From contig OZ345367.1 of assembly GCA_977006965.1 (NCBI GenBank), positions 1,984,001-2,048,000 on the forward strand: 64,000 nucleotides of DNA, given 5' to 3'. Shown one piece after another: positions 20,768-32,230 of the stretch (positions are counted from its first letter, which is position 1; every line of letters begins with the position of its first letter). A program made the position numbers and the translations under genes. Origin of the DNA: Phymatolithon calcareum (Eukaryota > Rhodophyta > Florideophyceae > Hapalidiales). The notes under the pieces were generated by a model. It saw nothing but the letters and a program-made list of their open reading frames with translations, was not told the DNA's origin and did no database searches.

Positions 20768-21980
20768 AACGGACGGGACCTTTCATGACATGATGGACAC
20801 AACCCCTGTAGGTGTCGATCTCCGACCTAGCCGATCACTTGTCACGAATACCAGGGATCCATGAAGACGGACTTTTCCTGATCGAATTTACAAAAAATTT
20901 GGAGAAAAACAAAAAAGACCCAATGATAAAACACCGTACGGGCAGATTGTCCTTCAGGTGGCGGACATGGCCGGGCAATATTTACTGCACTGGCCGTTCC
21001 CATCTGATCCGCTTTTCCGTTTCCATATCCTGCTGGCAATTAATTACTGGCGCGAGGGTTAAATAACCTGTCATAGCGGCCACACCTCCCGAATTTTATA
21101 TTTACTTCTATGTAACCAAAAAAACTCATAAAAAAGTGGGTACAAACGTACATTATTTTTTTAATTTCTTTATCAATTATATACTGAGCTGTACTCCCCT
21201 CTTTACATTCCCCTGGTTGCGGACTCCTCATTTTTTCGATCCGAGAGGGATCCAATAATTGGGAATAACCAGTTATTTATTCCTCACTGAACTTGAATAC
21301 AATAATTTATTTCTTCTGCGTTCAGCAATAAATTATTTATTCTGCACCGAGAAAAGAACAAAAATAAGTAAATAATTCCAATGCTATGTGGGGGTGCCGT
21401 GCAGAATCCGCTCCACGCACTTGAGTGAAGATCGACAATTAATGAGCAAAGATGCATGGAATTTGCCTGAAGCCTTGGAGACAATTGGTGCAAGAGCTGA
21501 ATACGGTGAGAAAGGGTTTTCTTTCTATGAACGACTATGGCTGCGGCCAACACTTGAAGTGCTCAGAATGTGGGGACGCTTCACGGGTGCGGGTCTGAAG
21601 ACCGTGCTGCTGAAGTCGGCACGTGCGAAGTTGTCGATGAGACTTGTTGGGATACTAACTCCGTTGGGTGTGGGAACGTTAGTGAAGGAGCACATTGAGA
21701 AGCGCGCGAAGAAAATTGTTCGAGTGAAGACGGAGGCTACGATGTTTCCAGTCGACGCGGACCACTTCGAGATGGAGTAGAATACGCACGGGAATCAGGC
21801 GGCGAGAGAGGTGCTGACTGGGCTTTTCGGCGTTGAACCTGTTGCTTTTCGAAAAGGGGCGTCGATTCCATTTGTGTTCCTTGCGAAAAAGATTCCCGGA
21901 CTGAACACAACTACGTTTGCCATTACTTACGGGGATGGCAACGTGCTGCGCCGAACAAGAACTGGGAGGTGAAAAGCACG

Positions 21981-22980
21981 GAAATGGCAGAAATTGCGTA
22001 CGTATGACTTTTCAAATGGTTTAAATACCTCTTTAAGGGGGAGACAGGAAAGAATGATCTCTGAAGAAATATACGGCACGATATAGATTCTGACCTGCAT
22101 GAACGACGCAATGGTTAAGAAGACCGGAAAAGGGAAGCTAAGAAGGTGACCGATCGCTGCGAGCACCCCAAAACAATTGTTAACTAGGGACATACCTTGA
22201 ATAGGCTGAGGTTGAAGTAGATTATGGCAGTACAGTAGACTACATAGTGGTATGGATATTAAAGCTCTCCAAAAGTTGCACTCTTTGCATCTTTGAGCAG
22301 CTTTGAAATATTTCTGTCTCAATCCGAAGGACTTAGGGTTGTTCGAGACCAATATGTTCAAGAAACAAATAGAGAAAATAATGCGAGAAAAAGAACAGGA
22401 TTTAATTCTGGAATCAACCGGCTTTGCTTCGTAGAGCTTGAGCACCTTCCGAAGCATAACTTGCTCTGGTCACCTGAAACGCCGCACTCAAATTTTCTTG
22501 GGATAATTGCGTTTCCAGTGACCCTTTCCTTTTTACGAAGTAAAACACAGCCTCATGCGCTCCATATCTGTGGGTGCTAAGCTTAATTTTCGCTTCATCA
22601 TTGTGGTCCTTAGTCAAGGGCATCTTCAGAAAATCTGGCCCTTCAATACTTTCCTGAAGCACCCAACCTAAGTATAGCAGCTATGCTCGAGGATCATTCA
22701 TGGACGCGACGGGCTCTCATCAAGTTCGATCCCAACGTGAATTTTCTCCAAGCTCCTTGCAATTAGCTTCCGATGTCATGCAGTTTTCCAATAGTGCCTC
22801 TCATTTTCTTTCACTTCACCATTTGTTTTTTCTGAAGACGAGTTAGCGCGACAAACGGATTAATCCGTCAGTGCTGTAGCTTGATTACCAAGGTACTAGT
22901 TTCAAATTATCAGCACCTAAATACTATGTCTGCTAAGAGAAGTTTTTCCACAGATATACTACGTGCTCATTCGTTGCCAT
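21981..22980. other. Intergenic, nothing recognised
   Basis: Short frames occur on both strands (for example 22414-22662 minus, 82 codons) without motifs. No terminal repeats were found. Confidence 0.45.
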
Positions 22981-22984
22981 CTTG

Positions 22985-23939
22985 TCAGATTACAGCGTCA
23001 TAGACATCAGATCGTCGCAGTCGAAGGTTTCCTGAAAAGTGGCTTAGCGTCACATCTCGAATTTCCCCATGGAATACTTTCCGGGTGGCTGAACGAACTT
23101 GTGCTGCCTTGATCCGCGAGATTGAATGCCTGTATTCGGTGTCATCAATTGACCCCGATCGTCCATATGTGCAGAAGAGTTCTTTCAAAATGGACATCGT
23201 ACAGCTCTCAACATGTGTAACTGGAGAAATTCGGGGCTGCCCAGCGTATTTCGGTAGCGTAGAGCCGTCAGCGTCAATATTTTGTGTCTCGTTCCGGACA
23301 GCTAGGTCAATAACATCTGATTTCTGATTTTCTTCCCTCCCCTTCAGCGAATTATCCTTATCAGTGTCAGAGTCTTGGGATAGCATCAAATACTCCAAAA
23401 AGTCGTCATCAGAAACGCCAAATTCGTGCGGATGTTGACAGTATTTGAACACGTCTGGCCGTGCTGGCCATTTCCTCGCTTCATATTCTGAATTCGCCTC
23501 CGCGCCTTTGCCAACATTTCGCGCTGTTGCTGCCCTTTTCGCGATAAGAAACTCATCCTTAGTTAGGCCATACTTAACTGATATAATGAAAGCGAAAATG
23601 TCCTGGCGCATTTTTGATTTTGTTTCTGGGAACGCAACAGGAGCTCTGGGATAGAGTTTCCTCTGAATTCGCAATAACATGAAAATCTTCGAGTTGCGTT
23701 ACTCCAGACAGATAAGTTTCCTTAATTTGAATGAACACTTCGGGTCGAAGGTTATAGCAGTACTCTAGTCGGTCAAGGGGAAATGAGAAAGAGGGCCATT
23801 TTCTGTTCATCATTCGCTCTGCCATAATCCAATCTTGGGTACGTTTTGGCCTCTGGAGTGCCCGCCTTGAAGTAATTTTCTTCGCTAGTGTTCTTCTAGG
23901 ACCTAGACGATGATGAATAGAACCCATTTTCGGCGGCAT
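22985..23939 (-). pseudogene. Unrecognised minus-strand coding remnant, one frameshift
   Basis: Two overlapping frames, 23939-23574 and 23680-22985, read as one protein with a shift near 23665. The first gives RKWPSFSFPLDRLEYCYNLR, the second RKWPARPDVFKYCQHPHEF. Both carry an R-K-W-P...D...Y-C pattern, suggesting an internal repeat of about 45 residues. An acidic stretch (SDDDFLEYLMLSQDSDTDKD) follows. The family is unknown to me. It could be a decayed host gene or part of an old transposon. Confidence 0.45.
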
Positions 23940-26289
23940 AGGATTTATTCATGCACCAGAAAGGAGGAATAAGAGTAGAACCTGAGAAAATCGTGCAGGA
24001 TGGTGGTGAGATTGGGCCCATTTCCGTGATAATATTACGAACTGAAACCAGCATGTACGATCTCACCGGCAAAGAATCACTGGTTGCAGCTTAATCGAGA
24101 TAGTGCCGTTCTGGTACCTTTTAAACCAGACAGTTTGAAAGTAGCTGGGGACTTCAGTGGTTCCTTTGCAGTGCATAGTGCATTGTACACAGTGCACTTT
24201 GGTTTTAATCCCAGTTCCGTGGCTACAGCAATGCTCACCAGACGTGCACTCCTGAAGTATGATGAATTGCACACGTGTAGAAAATTGTCGAAAGTATGAT
24301 CTTATTTCACATTTGGTAACGTTGTTGCCCTCAACGCCAGATTTGCCGACAACAGAGTAGCTTGGGTCTCAGTAACTTCTCTGTGTAACAATTATGTAGT
24401 GATGTTCGGACGTTCTTTTGCACAGAGGAGTCATCGCAAAACCATCGTTTGTTTACCAAGGCTTTCTAGACGTAAAAGAGTCTTGAGGAGCGTCCTGTCA
24501 GCGAAGAGAAGGCGCCCCTCACAGGTGAGGGACACCAAAGGAGTTCGTCTTCACAACCGTGGCAGCTTCTTCGAGACGCAATTTTGCACAGGTTGTTTCG
24601 GAGCCCGTTATGGAAGCTGGAACGCTCTTTGCATGAAGCTTCTTCATTGAGGGCGCGGCAAGGCGGAGTTGAGCAAGTTTTCTGCTTCTCTAAGCCTCCC
24701 CTATCAGTAAAATTTGTAGCCAATACAAAATGTTGACATACCTGCTTCTCGTGTGCACATTTATGCTTCCGCTCTTGTCCGCGACAGTGCGGAGGTAGTA
24801 GTTGGCTTGGGTAGCTAGCCCTCGTTTACCGCGATCGCATCTGCATTCATATCGAGCTGATACATTCTCTTATCCACAATATTATCGTGCGCTGGCAGAT
24901 GCATCTTCAGCGATCTAAAACACTGTACCGGCACCGACCTGGTCCACGGGCGAGGCATGCTGTAGGGCCGCAGTGTTTCAAAGACAATGGAAGGCGCATT
25001 CTGTGCATTTTCTTGCGTCCAGGGATCGGAACAATGCGATTGGAGAAAAAGATACTATACCCAAAGCGGAGGACGTCTTACACGGCGATGCAATGCGAAT
25101 TCCAATACTGGTAGCCGTAGATCTCGGGCGATGAATATCGTTTAATGGTCATGTAAAGCACAAAACACTACAACAGAAACAGCCACACATTAACGGCTCT
25201 ACAAAGCCCAACTACAAGACACAAAGCAATCCCATTAGACACTATACGACATTTCTACGTTAATTTCATGGTCTCTCATGCGCGCTTTCGCATTTTCCGA
25301 ACGATTCCCGGTGATAGCTTTGCATACCAGCTCAGCGTCCCAAAAGCGGTTGTTAACTTTCAAGAATACTAGCGCTTCGAACAGTTGAGGAGTTATCCTC
25401 CATCTGTTCTCGGTTAGAACGTAGTTCGCAAAACTCTAGAGGCGCTCTACCTCTGCAACCGAACCCATGACAAAATCAGAGTCGACATAGTCTTCCTCCC
25501 GTCCTCATGTCGACGATTCGTGGTCAGCTGGTGCACGACTAGTTCGTAGTTAGGGTACCTAAATTAGTGTAGCCACTTCAGCAATCGGTATTGAAATCAC
25601 CAAAGATGGCGCAATGCAACTTGCAATACTGCAGAATGACCCAGTCTTCGATTTCTATTGAGGGTTGCAATTCATTGCAATGTCAATCCATTTTAACCGA
25701 CCCCTGCATGCGTCTCGAAAATCGGAAAATGCTCTTTTTCGGGACGAGAGCGAAATGGAGGGACTTTGTATTAAATAGTTTGGTAATGGCATTCTGGTTG
25801 GGTTCCCGACAGATGGCCGCCCAGCTTCTTCTTTTTCGAACAACTGTCAGTGTCATCACACAGGTGAGCATCAACATTCAGTTTTGCATCTTGTTAACTA
25901 CAGCTCTTGGCTCTCCCCCGTGCCCGGGTCAGAATTATGCAAATGTGAATGGGAGGCGTACAGCACACAGAATCAGCACGCTTGGGGGTTTTGAAAAAAC
26001 TCGTCGGAAAATGTTGCTGGTGGCCTTGAATAAATTCTAGAATTCTACCTCATTCACTTTTCACCCTTCATCGCGTCCTGGCCCAGAACCTGGGCATAAA
26101 TGCTGTTGAGAACACAGCGGGTCTTTATCGACAAAGGTGTGTAGATGTGAACATTTTGCTTCGAGCGGTGATTCAAACCGGAGAATGAGTTCCGCGGAGA
26201 GCATGAGGGGGATCTGAGATGGCGGTCTGGCTTTAAAGGAACGAAGATAAAGAACGGATTATGGAGCTCATATGAACAGGTCGGGGGCA
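23940..26289. other. Long stretch without a supported gene
   Basis: A 149-codon plus frame (25591-26040) and several shorter frames exist, but none has recognisable motifs or a convincing start context. No transposon ends or RNA genes were seen. Confidence 0.45.
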
Positions 26290-27433
26290 AACGGTTCAGA
26301 CGAAAACGATAATCAACCCGCCTGCCCCATGTTCGTGAACCACCAAGAGCTCCCAGCTCTTTTCTCTTAATTGCTCAAAAATACCCTCCCCAAACCCATC
26401 CTCGGCGTTCAAAATAATATCTCCACATAACGCCGTTGCCATGTCATAGCCCGTATCTCATTCCCGTGGACCGCCCTTCGGCGTGACCAGTCGTATCGGT
26501 CCGATCACATCCCAATCAGGCACAAGCTTTGACGTCCCCCACGAATTCATTAACGTCGCATTAATCACCAAGAGCTCCATGTGTGCATCCTCTTCGGTAA
26601 ATTATCACCTACCGGTCCGGGTAATTCTTTGGCTCTACGGTGGAGTACGTCGCCAGAAAATCCGGGTCATTTGGAGCATACAAGGCGCATCAACAAGCGC
26701 GACAACAAATTCAAATCCTCAGGAAACGACGCACGAGCGTCTTGTAACAATCTACAACATACAGCAAACGCCATGGCACGCATCGCATATCGTGCGTAAA
26801 AACAACCACCGTACACTTGCACATACGACGCTCCGGTGACAGCTTGTTTCCCAACCGTCCAGGACGGGCACCTGTCCGACATGTGCATCAGAATACCGCC
26901 AGTAATTGCGGCAAGCTGGTGTTCACAGTGGATCCACGCACGCGTCAAGTCAGCCTCAATTCCATCAGCACTTGGCACGACGACGACGTAACAGAATGAA
27001 TACGGTGACAAGCCGCTATCAGACAAATCCGCCAAGGGATCGAAGGCCTCTGCTGGAAATAAAGAGTCGATCCACACGGAGTAATAAGAATAGTTGTGCT
27101 CCTCTGCATGGCTTCGAATGATTTCCACGGCCTTCTCCAATCGTTGTTGTGATATGCGTCGCGACTTGTCGGGGCTCTCGTGGCGATAGCTGAGAGCGTA
27201 CAATTAGCAAAATGAGCCGAACCGGACGTTTTCCTCGGTTAGTCGCGATGCTTCCAGTCCGGCAATACATGATCGAATGAACGACACAGCGGGGTCATTG
27301 AGCGTAACATGCTGAGCATGAACTCCTCGGCATCTCCCCATTTGTTGCGTGCGAGAAGGCCAGGTGTTGAATTGGAAGGGGAGGTGAGAATGGCCTTGGC
27401 CATACTGAGCTCACCTTTGACGTAGCGTAGCAT
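26290..27433 (-). pseudogene. Decayed minus-strand gene of unknown family
   Basis: Fragments in order on the minus strand are: 27433-27239 (MLRYVKGELSMAKAILTSPS and on), 27203-26667 (178 codons, with AVEIIRSHAEEHNYSYYSVW and AWIHCEHQLAAITGGI), then in other frames PDFLATYSTVEPKNYPDR and ALCGDIILNAEDGFGEGIF. Together they look like one protein broken by several shifts. The segment YYSVWIDSL loosely recalls the WID motif of HET-type domains, but the resemblance is too weak to name it. Confidence 0.45.
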
Positions 27434-27528
27434 TATGAAGGTGGAAATGCTGCTTCTTTTGCTAAGGCTAAGAAAGCAGAAGCGTCAACTTGGCCGCAGA
27501 TCATCATTATCTTCAATTAAAAGAAAAT

Positions 27529-28576
27529 GAGGAAATTCAATATATGGCCACCGAAAATTGGCAAAATTCACTACATGGCCATCTCTAGCCAAATCTACTA
27601 CTTATCCTTACGAATACGATGGCGCTCTGTAAGCACGTTGTCGTGTTCATCTGCAACGCGCAACACACAACACTCCCGCACTAGCCACTCCGAAATCATG
27701 GAAAATAAGAAGCTCGTTCTACAGGTGGGCGATTACGCTGGATCAAGCTTTGACGACGTTGTCAAAGTCGTGATCTCCTACAACACGAGATGCACCGGGA
27801 AAAAGTCGTCCGAGCGGAGAAGCTGCTTGTGGAGCTCGAGGCCATCGAAAGTGGCGCGCTCAGCTATATTGTTCGCTGCGAAGAAACACCATTCTATGTG
27901 ACAGCTAGTAGCGACTACCGCGCTACATGCTCCTGCCGTCGCCTTGAAGAGCCCTAAGGACATGTAGCAGCGTCGTCGCTGCACTTTTGTACGCTTCCAG
28001 GCGCTTGGTGCAGCATCGGATGTCATTTCACCCATGGAACAAGCACTGGTTCGGGGACGTATGGATGTTCAGAACGTGGGCCAAACAGCATGCGGGCAGC
28101 ATCACGCGTGTTGCAGGCACTGGAGACCAGCTCGTACAGGATGATTTGTTGCCGTTTGACCATGTGGCTATGCCGGGCCGCAAGCGCCAGAAGCCCTACT
28201 TGCCGTCCGAAATGAGGGCCCGTCACTGCTCGTGCGGAAACACTGGTCACTTTTCGCAGACATGCGGAAGACCCAACATCCACAATGTCGTCGAGGCGAA
28301 ACGAAAACACATTGACAAAGCGACTCAGTCCATGATTATCGACCTTACCGCCTGCGATGACGGAGATCCTTCTTGCGACGGGGATCTAAAGCGTAGAGAG
28401 TAGCGCGCGCAATAAATTTTACTGTCCCAAAGATTGCTTTGACAAACGGATAAGTAGTAGTTTTGGCTAGAGTGAGTTATGATAGTACTCTTGGCTAGGG
28501 TTGAGTAGTAGATTTGGCTAGAGATGGCCATGTCGTGAATTTTGCCAATTTTAGTGGCCATGTAGTGAATTTCCTC
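27529..28576 (+). mobile_element. Mutator-like element (MULE-1), 1048 bp
   Basis: Long inverted ends of about 78 bp begin GAGGAAATTCA and run through TGGCAAAATTCAC and CATCTCTAGCCAAATCTACT on both sides. The flanking 10-mers AAAAGAAAAT and GAGAGAGAAT agree at 7 of 10, compatible with a decayed 10-bp duplication. The interior holds only the C-terminal part of a transposase. MULE-2 follows 16 bp downstream. Confidence 0.85.
27698..28411 (+). pseudogene. MULE transposase C-terminal remnant (SWIM-like and CCHC knuckle)
   Basis: A start-like MENKKLVLQVGDY is followed by frameshifted sequence. It includes a SWIM-like CSCRRLEEP..GHV near 27930 and an intact CCHC knuckle HCSCGNTGHFSQTCGRP near 28230, and ends MIIDLTACDDGDPSCDGD. 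The catalytic DDE core is absent, so this is a non-autonomous element carrying only the C-terminal module. Homologues lie at 28765-29400 (minus) and 56420-57138 (plus). Confidence 0.78.
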
Positions 28577-28592
28577 GAGAGAGAATAATTAT

Positions 28593-29611
28593 GAGGAAAT
28601 TCGCTAAATGCCCACCAAAAGCGGTAAAAGTACGCTAAATATCCACCCCTAGCCAAAGCTACTACTCATCCATAGCAAAATATACTATCATACTCACCCT
28701 AGCCGCCCTACTACTCATCCGTTTCTCAGAGCACTCTATGCGACAGTGAAATTTGTTGCGAACGCTACTCTCTCTGGTTTAACTCTTTGTCGCAACTATT
28801 GATAGCATCTCCGTCATCGAAGGGGGTGAGGTCGATGATCATGGACTGAGCCGCTTTGTCGACGTGCTTTCGCTTCGCCTCCATGAGGTTGTGGATGTTG
28901 GGCCTACCACATGTCTGTGAGAAGTAACCGGTGCGTCCACGCGAGGAGCAGTGACGGGCCCTCATTTCAGACGAAACGTAAGGCTTCTTGCGCTTACGGC
29001 CCGGCTTAGCGACAAGTTCTAATGTCACCAAAGCTTCCGGTACTAGCTGGTCACCAGTAACTGCAACACGCGTGGTGCTGCCCTCGTGTTGCTAAGCCCA
29101 AGTAGCTCAGTCTTGAACTGGCGCTCCCTTAACGGGCCTCCAACACAGCTGTGTCCGATTGACTTGGTGATCCTGACACCCCCGGCGCTCGGCAGCGCGC
29201 TGACATTCACGCAGAAGGTGCAAGCTGTGCACGGGCTACAGATGAGTGTCAGACGCTGCTTGTCGCGCTTCTCCACGAAGTGTGCCTTCCCTATTGACGC
29301 GTTGTGGGAGATCGCGAGGTTAACAACATCTTCGAAGATTGATCCAAAGAAGTCGCTCACCTGTAGCACGAGCTTCTTCATGTTCATGGTTTCAGTGTGA
29401 GTAGTGCGGGAGCGTTGTGCGTTGAGCTCGTCAGATAAATTCGAGGATGTGCACAAAAGTTGGATCAAGGGGAAGTAGCAGCCGCGTCCCTTTTTTCCCT
29501 CCAAAAAACGCAATTGTCAGCACTCCACGTAACGGATGAGTAGTAGTTTTGTCTTGGTTGGATGTTTAGCGTACTTTCACCACTTTTGGTGGGCATTTAG
29601 CGAATTTCCTC
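28593..29611 (-). mobile_element. Mutator-like element (MULE-2), 1019 bp
   Basis: A perfect 10-bp duplication GAATAATTAT (28583-28592 and 29612-29621) flanks it. Ends of about 80 bp share GAGGAAATTCGCTAAATGCC and CTACTACTCATCC. The coding remnant is on the minus strand. Confidence 0.92.
28765..29400 (-). pseudogene. MULE transposase C-terminal remnant in MULE-2
   Basis: From MNMKKLVLQVSDFFGSIF on the minus strand, through a frameshift, to ELVAKPGRKRKKPYVSSEMR, a decayed zinc knuckle with an extra residue (HCSSRGRTGYFSQTC), and MIIDLTPFDDGDA. It is orthologous to the MULE-1 remnant; the altered knuckle spacing suggests loss of function. Confidence 0.75.
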
Positions 29612-29621
29612 GAATAATTAT

Positions 29622-30299
29622 TGTCGTTCCCCATGGAGATAACCTAATCATAGTATGATAACGAGCCGTGGGAGATTATTTCGACCAGTACTTACTGCTC
29701 AGCGGAATCCCAGTTGATCATTTTAGGGTTTCTGCAAAGGACTAGCAGCCAGATAATCTCGCATGTCCCATGATCATGATCCAATAGGCGTATGATAAGA
29801 ATTTAGAAATTTCGCATTACAGAATAACGAAAATGACCTCGGGATTCCACTGTAAATTTACTGGTACAACACAATCTTCAATATTTGCCTGTATACTCTG
29901 TTTAAGCACAATATACAGCCCCCCAATTCGGGGTTGACTATCTGTTGTGCGAAACGTGAAACGATGGATTTCGCTATGACACCACGATGGTGTCATAGTG
30001 AAATCCAGATTGCACATTAACCGTCCTACCCATAAGTCGGCAGATTTTGATGTGCAATGCGATTTTTTAATTAAAAAATTACTTTCCTTCCCACTATTTT
30101 AAAAAAACTGTTCATGTGAAGCAGTATGCCACCACGACAAGTGCCACTTAGAGATAAAGTCGGTGATGATTGCCTCAAAAACAAGTAGTTAGGGGGGGGA
30201 CACTGGGCACCGTCGTTTTTAGCCGAAAAAGCGAGAATGTCCTGATGTCGGCAAAGCCGCGTGGCACAAATTTTTTAATTCAAATCAAGGACACATCAG
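29622..30299. other. Intergenic with one strong hairpin
   Basis: There is no coding signal. A hairpin at 29966-30006 is listed separately. A G-run at 30190-30198 could be a LINE-C type junction but was not resolved. Confidence 0.45.
29966..30006. repeat. 19-bp stem hairpin
   Basis: GGATTTCGCTATGACACCA, a CGA loop, then the inverse with one mismatch. It lies in AT-rich intergenic DNA. It may be the centre of a palindromic MITE; no other ends were found. Confidence 0.75.
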
Positions 30300-30324
30300 T
30301 ACACATCAGGTTTTAGCTAGCCAC

Positions 30325-31799
30325 TTGGTAGCCGAAATCGAAAACTGCGACGACGAAGCCCACTCTCCAGTGCGAAAGAAGAGCAAGAAATTCCCCTCGA
30401 CAGACCTCCATGAAAAACACTCACCGACGAGAGAGGACAACGAAGCCATATCGAGACACCCACTACGGCATACAGTGGAGCCCAAAATTCCCCTGTCTCT
30501 GCCAATCAGAAACAAGAAAAAGGCCCACTTCTCCGAATGGAAGTCGAGATTCATCAGTACTCGAAAGAATTTCCGCTGCCCCAAATGCAATACCCCGGCG
30601 CTTTGACACTGCAAGGCCAAAGCCGATGCGGTGCGGCACGAGCCCAATGTCGTGACTGCAATGCTCTCTGCGGCGGGCCCGTCATGCGTCTAGCTATTGA
30701 GCTGGCGGAAACAAGGATGGAAAACATTGACGGCACAGGCAGCAAGAACGACACACCAAATCATGTCTCCAAGATGCAAAGCGCAGAAAGGGCCAAGATG
30801 GAAGCACTGACAAACGCGGTCACGCAACTCACACAAACCGTATCCCTTTGCAAGCCGAGGTCCACACTCTAATGCAAAAGGGGGAGTCGGAACAGCGGTC
30901 ACCGAAACTAGACGTACGCAGCGATCTTTGCACCGTAGCTCACCAAGAATAACAAGACAATCAGATCACCGCACCTGCTGCAAGCACGAAGAAACCATCT
31001 GCCACACCCAACGCGCGTGCACCAAATAGGCGGGCCATGCCGGCCTGCTCTAACAGCCTGCACGGTAGTACCCGCTCCACCCAGCGCAGCGCACCGTCTG
31101 GCGCCGCCGACTCGATCTGCCCGAAACACAGTTCCTGTCCTGCCGTCCCCGAAACTGGTGGCTGAGGCGGAATGCCATAACGCTAGACACCCCGACACAA
31201 ATATGGGGACGTGCGCAGATGTCGATATTCTTAAGCATAGACACGGAAACCGAAGAACTTACGCCGAAATTGCAGCCTCCCACAGCCCCTCGTACCGTAC
31301 GCTCCCGGAAAAAGAGCAAAGAAAAATTGCCGGACTCGAAAGAATGGTGAAGAGAAGAGTCAGCCCACCGTGTATCCCGCCAAAGGTGGTACCCTTGTGC
31401 TTCCGCGGAATTATTAGAAAGAGAAACGATCCTGGTCAGATCAAAAGCCTTTACAACGGACTCAGGGAAGCGCTGCCGCAAAGGGCTGTACTAGGACTAT
31501 TATTCATCGGAGGGGCAATCCTAGAGGTGCTAACGGACGAGCCGCTCGTCCATAGCACGGTTGACATCCTGCGTGCTGCGCGCCTCTCATACGATCCAAA
31601 GTTCAGTAAATGGAGTGACACGGTGTCAGAACGGAGAAATTTGCTCGGCAAGGAACGCACAGCGAGCAACTTAGGTGCCATCCGCTCGAGAATGCGATCT
31701 TGCGCCGCAGGAACGGCCGACTTCCAAACAAGGAAGTGGTACCGAGAGAATTTCAAACTGGCGGACGAAGCGCTAACGATAATGAAACCGAAAGCGTAA
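30325..31799 (+). pseudogene. LINE-C ORF1
   Basis: Frames 30325-30606, 30537-30872 and 31017-31799 read as one protein with shifts. A zinc-ribbon-like pair CPKC...CRDC lies near 30575-30660. The C-terminal domain PPKVVPLCFRGIIRKRNDP then LLFIGGAILEVLTDEP corresponds to LVSLYFRRIPKAPREQ and ISFIGSSIMEVLIE of LINE-A ORF1. It is presumably an RNA-binding chaperone. Confidence 0.72.
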
Positions 31800-31869
31800 G
31801 AACCTGTGACGAGGGTATGTCGCTCTGGTCACGAGAAGAGGAATTACTTCCAAAGACACATACCGACAC

Positions 31870-32230
31870 GCCACGCCCACCGTTCAACTGCTTATAAAAG
31901 TAACTGCAGGAATTAATGTAGCGGTGGCCTACATCTCCCCCCTTGCGACAAAAGCCGAAACTAAACAATGTCTCAATATAGTTCATACGAACTGCAGAGG
32001 GAAGTCCATCCTTATCGGAGACTTAAACGCGCGGCATCAACATTGGGACTCCAAATCGAAAACCAGAGGACGAGACCTGGTCCAATGGGCGGCAACCGGG
32101 AACTGGCGAATCCGTACAGCAACAGGGGCCACTTTCCGATCCCCCATACGAAACAGCAATATTGACATGTTCTTGACAAAGTCTATGGATGCATCAAGAG
32201 TCGAAACGCCAAATGGGATGTGATACGGAA
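31870..32230 (+). pseudogene. LINE-C AP-type endonuclease fragment
   Basis: It contains VAVAYISPLATKAETKQCL, then ILIGDLNARHQHWDSKS (GD.NA.H motif) and NSNIDMFLTKSMD. These match the LINE-A endonuclease motifs VVVYMSPRSTRQETDKCL, IICGDWNARHKLWDRQS and SNIDFFVTKG. The N-terminal part with the catalytic Glu is missing or scrambled. Confidence 0.75.

Larger units (their letters stand above)
15973..21215. mobile_element. P-type DNA transposon, 5243 bp, two genes
   Basis: Perfect inverted termini CAGGGGAATGTAAAGAGGGG extend about 30 bp (to GAGTACAGCTC). The perfect 7-bp duplication GTTGCGG is at 15966-15972 and 21216-21222. Inside are a minus-strand P/THAP9-type transposase (20767-17542) and a plus-strand convergent gene (16372-17499). 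It is nested in the AT-rich MITE at 15663-21389, itself inside the M20 pseudogene. The element sequence is GC-richer than its surroundings, with clean termini. Confidence 0.93.
15663..21389. mobile_element. AT-rich hAT-like MITE, hosting the P element
   Basis: An 8-bp duplication GGGGGTGC (15655-15662 and 21390-21397) and inverted AGCATTGGAA termini define it. Its own length is about 0.48 kb of very AT-rich DNA; the rest is the P element and an 80-bp foldback. Deleting it joins the peptidase codons GGT-GC/C-GTG in frame, so the boundaries are supported by the gene. Assignment to hAT rests only on the 8-bp duplication. Confidence 0.8.
14050..21980 (+). pseudogene. M20-family metallopeptidase, split by three insertions
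   Basis: Four host segments join when the insertions are removed. 14100-14120 plus 14718-14938 give FKPTVHDGCIYARAASEKDS, then FEREEEIGS, the zinc-site motif. 15564-15662 plus 21398-21425 give GAREDAHSGMYGGAVQNPLH, the HSG/GGAV motif. 21450-21780 gives RPTLEVLRMWG, FTGAGLKTVL and AKLSMRLVG. After a stop at 21778, 21800-21975 gives LFGVEPVAFRKGASIP. The order matches M20 dipeptidases (GRGASDDKG, EEEIGS, LHSG.YGGAV.NP, GAKTV.P, ISMRLVP, GGSIP). Frameshifts and stops (for example TGA at about 21424) show it is dead. A long central part is deleted after HALE. It is probably a cytosolic C-N dipeptidase-like enzyme; the exact subfamily is unclear. Confidence 0.85.

Noticed and set aside
25591-26040. 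149-codon plus-strand frame
   Set aside because: No motifs, no homologous copy in the window, and unremarkable start context.
26667-27203. HET-domain gene
   Set aside because: Only a short YYSVWIDSL similarity; the remaining HET motifs are absent.
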